The notes beneath the pieces are model-generated. The model was not told the DNA's origin. It did not search any database and was given only the letters and a program-made list of their open reading frames with translations. Shown one piece after another: positions 5,672 through 10,386 of a DNA stretch of 10,386 nt. Origin of the DNA: Ilumatobacteraceae bacterium. GTDB lineage: Bacteria; Actinomycetota; Acidimicrobiia; Acidimicrobiales; Ilumatobacteraceae. Where the stretch lies: positions 1 through 10,386 of the forward strand of contig JAENVT010000376.1 of NCBI GenBank assembly GCA_016650435.1, read 5' to 3'. Within the stretch, counting starts at the first letter, position 1. Every line of letters starts with the position of its first letter. The translations under genes and the position numbers were made by a program.

Positions 5672-8600
5672 CGACAGCCATGGACATCAGGGACGAACCA
5701 AGTCGACGACTTCACGGGTGGGTGGACCCCTCGCGTGCCACCGCCATTCGGTACGGCCTCGTCGGGCTCGCTCTGATCCTCATGACGACGTTTGTCGAGG
5801 TTGCCGTTCACGGGTTGGACGTCGAATCATGGGGATCGATCTCGGGGAGCGCGTTGATGCTGCTGCCCGCGTGGGCCGGCGTGACGAGCCTCGCCCGATA
5901 CCGGTCGGACCGACAACGCGAGTGGCTGTTCTTGGCGATCGGTTCCTTCGGTTGGGCGTTCGGTCAATTGTTGTGGCTCGCCCAGATCACGCTGAACGGC
6001 TCGACGACGTGGCCGTCGTTCTCCGACATCGGGTACCTCGTGTGGCCGATCGCGGTGATCGGTGCGGTGGTGATCCACACTCGGCCCTTCGAGCGATCGA
6101 CACGTGTGGTGTTCATGGTCGATGCGTTGGTGCTGGCCGTTGCCCTCAGCTTCATCGCTTGGGAAGTGATTATTCGCGCCGGTGTCGGTGACCCGGCGCG
6201 ATTCTCGTTGCCGGCCCAACTCGCGATGCTGATCTATCCGCTCACCGACATCGCCTTGGCGTCGATGCTCGGCCTGCTGCTGTTGATCGGCCATTCGCCG
6301 GCGCGCATCGGTCTGTTCGTGGGCGCGGTGTTGTTGACGATCGCCGATACGGCGTATTCGGCATCCGTCGGCACGACGACCAACACGTCGTCGTTCGCCG
6401 TGTCGTGGCCGTGTTGGGTTCTCGCTTTTGCTGTCATCGCCCTGGCTGCCGGGCTGCCGAGCGGGGGAGTCGTGCGCTACACCCGCCCGACACTGTCTCG
6501 CCTGCTGGTGGTTCACCTGCCAGTCATGGTCGCCGTGTGGTTGGCCGCGTGGCGGTACATGTTGCGTGACACGTCGCCCACTACAGTCACGATCGTCATC
6601 GGAGTGCTCGCCGGCTTGCTGATCATCGCCGAGCAATTGGCCACATGGAATCACTCGACGACGTTGTCGGATCGACTCAGCGACAACATCACCAACCTTC
6701 GACGTACCGAGGCAGAGCTACGTGCACTGCTCGATGATCTTCCCGACTCGGTGATCGTGCTCGACGGGGAGGGGCGCATCCTCGAGGCCAACAAGCTGGT
6801 GCTCGAGATCACCGGTCGTTCGCACTCCGAGGTGTTGAACAAGACGTTCGCCTCGCTGGTCAGGCCTGGTGATCGGGCGCTGCTGCTCGATGTCTGGGAG
6901 AAACTGCGGTCTCGGATACCGGTCAACAGCCCGGTGTTTCCCTTCGATCATCCCGACGGTCGCGAGATCCTTCTCGAAGCCGATGTTCATGTGCCGATAC
7001 GTGACCCCGAGCGCGTCGTGGTGACGCTGCGCGACATCACCGGCCGCTTGCGCGAGGCGCAAGATCTCGACCTGGCCCAAGCGCGATTCCGCGCAGCCTT
7101 CCACGGTGCGCCTACCGGGATGGCGTTGTCGAGCGCCGACGACGGGACCCTGATCGATGTCAACGAATCGCTGGCAACGATGCTCGGCTACACACGAATC
7201 GAACTCGTTGGTCGTGGTATGCAGTCGATCACCCATCCAGACGATTGGAAGCGTCTTCCAACCCACACCGCCGGGATCGCCGCCGACTCGTATCACATGG
7301 AGCAACGCTACATCCGCAACGACCAAAGTGTGATGTGGGCTCGCGCCTGGGTGTCGGTGATGGATGACGGAGACGGGCACAGGCTGGCCATCACCCACAT
7401 TGAAGACATCACCGAGCAACGTCACAGCGCCGAGCGACTCGAGTGGGCAGCGACGCACGACGAGCTGACGCGCTTGCCGAACCGGTTCCGCTTTCTCGAT
7501 CAGCTCGCCCGTTTCCTGGAGACCAGCGAGCCGGGCGCCGTCGCAGTGATGTTCATCGACCTCGACAACTTCAAGGTCATCAACGACAGCCTCGGACACG
7601 GAGTCGGCGACGAACTGCTTCGCGGCATGAGCGAGCGCCTGCGTGCTGTGGTGCGCGATCGCGACATGCTGAGCCGTTTCGGTGGCGACGAGTTCATCGT
7701 CATGCTGTGCGACATCGGCGCCACGGTGTCACCCGTCGAAATCGCTGAGCGCCTGCGCGCTGAGATCGCCCAGCCGCTGATCGTCGACGGCGCCGAGTTG
7801 TTCGTGACGGCCAGCATCGGCATTGCCGTGGCCGACCGCGCCGGAGTGTCGACAACTGAACTGCTGCGCGACGCAGACGCCGCCATGTATCGCGCCAAGG
7901 CCCGCGGCCGCGACTGTGTCGAGGTCTTCTCACCCGGCACTCACGACGCCACCGTGCTGACACTGCGCACCACCAACGAGCTGCGCAGAGGTTTGGAGCG
8001 CGGCGAGATCGTTCCGTACTACCAGCCGATCGTGCAGCTCGACTCAGGCCTCCTCGTCGGTTTCGAGGTGCTGGCCCGTTGGCGTCACCCCGATCGCGGA
8101 CTGCTGGGACCCGATCAGTTCCTGCCGATGGCCGAAGAGACCGGGTTGATCGGCGAAGTCGGTGCCGCCGTGCTGCGCTCGTCACTCTCGCAACTTGGTC
8201 AATGGCGGATCCGATTGCCTCGTTTTGCCAACCTCACCGTTTCGGTCAATGTCAGTGGGCGTCAGCTGATGAGCTCGGTCTTCCACGGAATGGTCGCCGA
8301 GGCACTGGCCGAGAGTGGCCTCACCGCAGACGCGTTGTGGCTGGAGATCACCGAGTCGGCGTTGATGAGCGACGTCAAGGCAGCAACCGTGGCGCTGCGC
8401 GAGTTGCGCAATCTCGGCCTGCACCTTGCGGTCGACGATTTCGGCACGGGCTACTCGTCGCTTACTTACCTCAAACGTTTCCCTGTCGAAGCCATCAAGG
8501 TCGATCGATCGTTCGTCAGCGGTCTCGGCATCGACCCCGAAGACACCACGATCGTCGAGGCAGTCGTGAAGCTTGGTCACTCGCTCGGTTTGCTTGTCGT

Positions 8601-8730
8601 GGCCGAAGGGGTGGAGACCCCGTTGCAGCTAGCGAGGTTGCGTGAGATCGGCTGCGACCACGGCCAGGGGTACGTCTTTGGACGGCCTCGCCCCGCCGAC
8701 CTCGTCGAAACGGAATACGCCCTCGCGTGA
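5668..8730 (+). CDS. Membrane-bound PAS-PAS-GGDEF-EAL protein (cyclic-di-GMP cyclase/phosphodiesterase)
   Basis: 1020 residues. About ten membrane helices occupy roughly residues 28-325 and form a sensor module I cannot match to a named family. Two PAS domains follow (about 346-460 and 470-590, each ending in a DIT(G/E) strand). Next is a GGDEF domain (about 592-755) with an intact GGDEF at 672-676, the metal and nucleotide segment FIDLDNFK (629-636), and an RxxD inhibitory site (R663-D666) five residues before GGDEF, implying product inhibition. The EAL domain (765-1015) has EVL at 800-802 in place of EAL, N861 in NVSGRQL, E893 in EITES, D923-D924 in DDFGTG, K944 in IKVD and E980 in AEGVET, the set needed for hydrolysis. 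Both activities may therefore be possible. The GTG at 5668 has a distant GGAAG; an in-frame ATG at 5680 is an alternative. It lies 34 bases after cca, with a candidate promoter and a 12-codon frame in the gap. Confidence 0.93.
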   Translation: MTTAMDIRDEPSRRLHGWVDPSRATAIRYGLVGLALILMTTFVEVAVHGLDVESWGSISGSALMLLPAWAGVTSLARYRSDRQREWLFLAIGSFGWAFGQLLWLAQITLNGSTTWPSFSDIGYLVWPIAVIGAVVIHTRPFERSTRVVFMVDALVLAVALSFIAWEVIIRAGVGDPARFSLPAQLAMLIYPLTDIALASMLGLLLLIGHSPARIGLFVGAVLLTIADTAYSASVGTTTNTSSFAVSWPCWVLAFAVIALAAGLPSGGVVRYTRPTLSRLLVVHLPVMVAVWLAAWRYMLRDTSPTTVTIVIGVLAGLLIIAEQLATWNHSTTLSDRLSDNITNLRRTEAELRALLDDLPDSVIVLDGEGRILEANKLVLEITGRSHSEVLNKTFASLVRPGDRALLLDVWEKLRSRIPVNSPVFPFDHPDGREILLEADVHVPIRDPERVVVTLRDITGRLREAQDLDLAQARFRAAFHGAPTGMALSSADDGTLIDVNESLATMLGYTRIELVGRGMQSITHPDDWKRLPTHTAGIAADSYHMEQRYIRNDQSVMWARAWVSVMDDGDGHRLAITHIEDITEQRHSAERLEWAATHDELTRLPNRFRFLDQLARFLETSEPGAVAVMFIDLDNFKVINDSLGHGVGDELLRGMSERLRAVVRDRDMLSRFGGDEFIVMLCDIGATVSPVEIAERLRAEIAQPLIVDGAELFVTASIGIAVADRAGVSTTELLRDADAAMYRAKARGRDCVEVFSPGTHDATVLTLRTTNELRRGLERGEIVPYYQPIVQLDSGLLVGFEVLARWRHPDRGLLGPDQFLPMAEETGLIGEVGAAVLRSSLSQLGQWRIRLPRFANLTVSVNVSGRQLMSSVFHGMVAEALAESGLTADALWLEITESALMSDVKAATVALRELRNLGLHLAVDDFGTGYSSLTYLKRFPVEAIKVDRSFVSGLGIDPEDTTIVEAVVKLGHSLGLLVVAEGVETPLQLARLREIGCDHGQGYVFGRPRPADLVETEYALA

Positions 8731-8773
8731 GCCGGTACGCGTGAGCCGGCACGCCGAAGGCGTACCGGCTCAC
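8727..8773. repeat. Triplicated 14-mer: tandem direct copies plus one inverted copy, forming alternative hairpins
   Basis: GTGAGCCGGTACGC (8727-8740, containing the GGDEF/EAL stop codon) is followed at once by a one-base variant GTGAGCCGGCACGC (8741-8754), and then by the reverse complement at 8760-8773. The inverted copy pairs perfectly with copy 1 (14 bp, 19-base loop) or with copy 2 extended by one base (15 positions, one C-A mismatch at 8750/8764, GAA loop). The two structures exclude each other. The element lies between convergent genes, where a two-way terminator is expected, but neither strand has a U-run after the stem. Confidence 0.75.
8741..8773. terminator. Possible bidirectional terminator hairpin between convergent genes
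   Basis: A 15-position stem (8741-8755 with 8759-8773, one mismatch) closed by a GAA loop lies 10 bases after the GGDEF/EAL stop and 31 bases beyond the methyltransferase stop on the other strand. Being nearly symmetrical, it would form in both transcripts. The missing U-tract makes classical intrinsic termination uncertain. Some actinobacterial terminators lack U-tracts, but it may be only an RNA-stabilising stem. Confidence 0.45.
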
Positions 8774-8804
8774 CCGTGATCGGGGAGCGTGCTGATCGAG
8801 TTTG

Positions 8805-9389
8805 TTAGTTGCCCTGTTTGCGGGCCCGCAGCACAAGGACAGACGGTGCTACGGCGTCGCGCACGTGGCGGGTGTTCAACTCGTAGAAGGCGTCGAAGTG
8901 GAAGTTGGTCCGCTCGAAGGCCATGTACAGCTCGCCGAACGTGATGCCGTCCGCACCGTACGGACGCTGTGCAGTGGGTTCGCCACCGTCGAACATCGCC
9001 GCGACCGGGTGGTGCATTGCCACGACGAACGGCCCGCCGGACTTGAGAACCCGGTGCACCTGACGCAGCAGGCGCGGGAGATCGTCGACGTTGGCCAGCG
9101 AGTGGGCTGCGACCACCAGGTCGATCGAGCCGCTGCTGACCAGACCGAGATCGGCGAGCTCGCCGCGGTGGCATTCGACCTTTACTTCGGCTGCTTCGGC
9201 CGCGGCCCGCACCCGGGCGATCTTGTCGGCAGACGGGTCGATGGCGATGGCTTTGGCCCCGGCAGCGGCCATGGTGATGGCATTCGAGGTCGAGGCGATG
9301 CCCAATTCGAGAACCCGCTTGCCGGCGATTTCACCGCACAGCCGGAGCTCGCTGTCGTCGGCGACGTTGTCGCCGTACCAGATGCTCAT
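8805..9389 (-). CDS. Class I SAM-dependent methyltransferase, substrate unknown
   Basis: 194 residues from an ATG at 9387-9389. The Rossmann-type methyltransferase pattern is visible: motif I VLELGIASTS (26-35), the acidic end of strand 2 (AIAIDPS, D51) that would hold the SAM ribose, the strand 4 segment IDLVVAAHSLANV (89-101), and RVLKSGGPFVVAM (113-125) after it. Motif I is unusual: the G-x-G-x-G loop reads G30-I-A32-S-T34, keeping only the first glycine. The C-terminal segment FGELYMAFERTNFHFDAFYEL (151-171) is aromatic-rich and probably forms the substrate side. No Shine-Dalgarno is seen. It is convergent with the GGDEF/EAL gene and divergent from the DUF5318 gene, so it is probably a single-gene transcript. 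The fold call is firm. The substrate (small molecule or other) is not identifiable, and the altered loop leaves some doubt about activity. Confidence 0.85.
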   Translation of the reverse strand: MSIWYGDNVADDSELRLCGEIAGKRVLELGIASTSNAITMAAAGAKAIAIDPSADKIARVRAAAEAAEVKVECHRGELADLGLVSSGSIDLVVAAHSLANVDDLPRLLRQVHRVLKSGGPFVVAMHHPVAAMFDGGEPTAQRPYGADGITFGELYMAFERTNFHFDAFYELNTRHVRDAVAPSVLVLRARKQGN

Positions 9390-9441
9390 AACACAACAGT
9401 GTGACCGGTGAGGTTGCGGCGTTGGCGGATGCGCAACTCGC

Positions 9442-9447
9442 TAGCCT
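9442..9447 (+). promoter_or_regulatory. Candidate -10 box for the DUF5318 gene
   Basis: TAGCCT fits the TAnnnT consensus and ends 7 bases before the ATG at 9455, the spacing expected if transcription starts on the start codon. No good -35 is present. This box favours the ATG over the GTG at 9401. Confidence 0.35.
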
Positions 9448-9454
9448 TCCGGGA

Positions 9455-9853
9455 ATGGCTTTTGGGATCGACAATTTGCGCGGGTCGCGCGCAGTCGTTG
9501 ACCACCGCTTGGCGCGGCGCCACCTGATCAATGAGTTCCATCGTGGCCGGCTCCGTCAGGACCAAGTGTGCGATGCCCATCCCGAACTGGTTCGAGCGGC
9601 GCGCAACGTCGGCACCCCTGCCTCGATGGCCTGCCCGATCTGCCGCGAGGAGAAGCTCTTCCTCGTCACCTACGTGTTCGGGTCGCGACTGCCGTCCCAC
9701 GGACGATGCGTGTCGACCGCGGCAGAGTTGGCAAAGCTCAACACCCGCACGGATGCGTTGACTGCGTACGTCGTCGAGGCCTGCACCGGGTGCCGTTGGC
9801 ATCATCTGTTGCGTGTGCTGCCGATCGGTGGCGGTGTCGCTAGAACGGGCTGA
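9455..9853 (+). CDS. DUF5318 family protein (small actinobacterial zinc-ribbon-like protein)
   Basis: 132 residues from ATG 9455. An in-frame GTG at 9401 would add 18 residues, but family members start shortly before the conserved V-D-x-R-L-A-R-R segment (here VDHRLARR, 15-22), and a -10-like box sits 7 bases before the ATG. Conserved features are VCDAHPELVRAARNVG (38-53), the first cysteine pair C60-P-I-C63, VTYVFGSRLP (71-80), and a second pair C110-T-G-C113 followed by WHHLLR (115-120). The two CxxC pairs about 46 residues apart suggest a bound zinc ion, which is inference. The family is found next to ponA in mycobacteria (Rv0049), near the replication origin. Its function is not established. 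Its 3' end overlaps the convergent DinB-like gene by 14 bases. Confidence 0.85.
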   Translation: MAFGIDNLRGSRAVVDHRLARRHLINEFHRGRLRQDQVCDAHPELVRAARNVGTPASMACPICREEKLFLVTYVFGSRLPSHGRCVSTAAELAKLNTRTDALTAYVVEACTGCRWHHLLRVLPIGGGVARTG

Positions 9854-10386
9854 GGCCCATTCGATTGCGAATCGAGATCGCCTCGCCGACATGGGCATGC
9901 CCGTGCCCGACGACCGGCCATTGAACGAGCCACCACACAGGCTTGTCTGTCCACATCCGATGCAGCCAGTCGACGTCGTCGACTGCAAGATCTGCCTTGT
10001 CGACCAGCCGGTGACTGGTGTCCGGGATGGTGTCGAGCGCCATGGAGCCGACGTCATCGAGCCACGATCTGGTCGCTGCGAAGACCGCGTCGACATAGGC
10101 GAGCAGCGAGTCGAGCGCCAATGAGTTGCTGACCACCGGATCCTCACGCTCGGGGAGACCGGCCGACGGGCGAGCATCGTCGAGCCCGAGAGCGGCGCAG
10201 TGGGCGACGAACAATGGTGGATGATTGCGGACGGCGGTGGCCACTGCGAGGTCCTGATGACGGGCGACGTGTAGCAACAGGTGGGCGATCGACGACCCTC
10301 CGCTGTCGGCTTGTTCGACCCAGCGTTGCCTGGGAACCACGCTCAGTACAGAGTCGTACAACTTTGCGCGTACGCTGTCGAGGTCG
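9840..10386 (-). CDS. DinB-like / mycothiol-dependent-enzyme-fold protein, N-terminus cut by window edge
   Basis: 182 codons are visible, from the TAG stop at 9840-9842 to the right edge. The frame stays open to base 10386, so the start lies outside. A TTG at 10361 is only the first possible start codon inside the window, and the eight codons before it (DLDSVRAK) fit the first helix of the fold. DinB/maleylpyruvate-isomerase-like proteins are four-helix bundles with a metal held by histidines. Candidates here are the IAHLLLHVARH segment, where the first conserved histidine is expected, and GHGHAHVGEA near the C-terminus (about 20 residues before the stop), which matches the family's final His motif. 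Known relatives act on thiol adducts with mycothiol or bacillithiol, or are uncharacterised; the substrate here is unknown. It ends 14 bases inside the convergent DUF5318 gene. Confidence 0.75.
   Translation of the reverse strand, partial: DLDSVRAKLYDSVLSVVPRQRWVEQADSGGSSIAHLLLHVARHQDLAVATAVRNHPPLFVAHCAALGLDDARPSAGLPEREDPVVSNSLALDSLLAYVDAVFAATRSWLDDVGSMALDTIPDTSHRLVDKADLAVDDVDWLHRMWTDKPVWWLVQWPVVGHGHAHVGEAISIRNRMGLSPF

Noticed and set aside
9401..9454. GTG at 9401 as the DUF5318 start
   Set aside because: It adds 18 residues without family similarity, lies only 11 bases from the divergent methyltransferase start, and has no SD or TAnnnT box. It remains possible.
9847..9858. Short hairpin GGGC-TGAG-GCCC at the DUF5318/DinB junction as a terminator
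   Set aside because: The stem is only four base pairs with no U-run, which is expected by chance in this GC-rich DNA.
1..10386. tRNA or rRNA genes, insertion sequences, CRISPR arrays, phage or toxin-antitoxin genes
   Set aside because: None seen. Coding sequence covers nearly the whole window, no gap exceeds about 80 bases, and no transposase, terminal repeat pair or regular spacer-repeat pattern was found by eye.

Overview
The window is about 10.4 kb of high-GC, gene-dense bacterial DNA. Nine protein genes fill it, with almost no spacer. Frequent GTG starts, weak or absent Shine-Dalgarno sites, TAnnnT-type -10 boxes close to start codons, and the actinobacteria-restricted families DUF6049 and DUF5318 point to an actinobacterium. 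An Acidimicrobiia/Ilumatobacter-like source is my inference, not something the sequence proves. There are no tRNA or rRNA genes, no mobile element and no CRISPR array.

Left block (1-3139, minus strand): a GNAT acetyltransferase, a DUF6049 secreted and membrane-anchored protein, and a DegV-family lipid-binding protein that runs off the left edge. They form a tight operon with 4-base GTGA stop/start overlaps. In Mycobacterium tuberculosis the tRNA CCA enzyme PcnA is divergent from mutT4, a DUF6049 gene and the lipid II flippase gene, close to the replication origin. The window keeps the cca / DUF6049 core but has a GNAT where mutT4 sits and a DegV gene after DUF6049.

Central block (3190-8730, plus strand): a zinc-dependent histone-deacetylase-family enzyme overlaps the CCA-adding tRNA nucleotidyltransferase by GTGA. 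After 34 bases comes a 1020-residue membrane protein with two PAS domains, GGDEF and EAL, i.e. a cyclic-di-GMP synthesis/breakdown enzyme. The 34-base gap holds a possible 12-codon reading frame that bridges the two genes exactly, and also a reasonable promoter. The GNAT and the deacetylase diverge from a 50-base region with opposed -10 boxes.

Right block (8731-10386): a 74-base spacer with three copies of a 14-mer that can fold into alternative hairpins, a minus-strand SAM methyltransferase with a degenerate glycine motif, a plus-strand DUF5318 zinc-ribbon-like protein, and a minus-strand DinB-like protein cut by the right edge. The last two genes converge with overlapping 3' ends.

Most of this is ordinary housekeeping and accessory actinobacterial content. 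I see no clear novel defence or biosynthetic system. The points most worth a second look are the 12-codon bridge, the divergent acetyltransferase/deacetylase pair, and the triplicated 14-mer.
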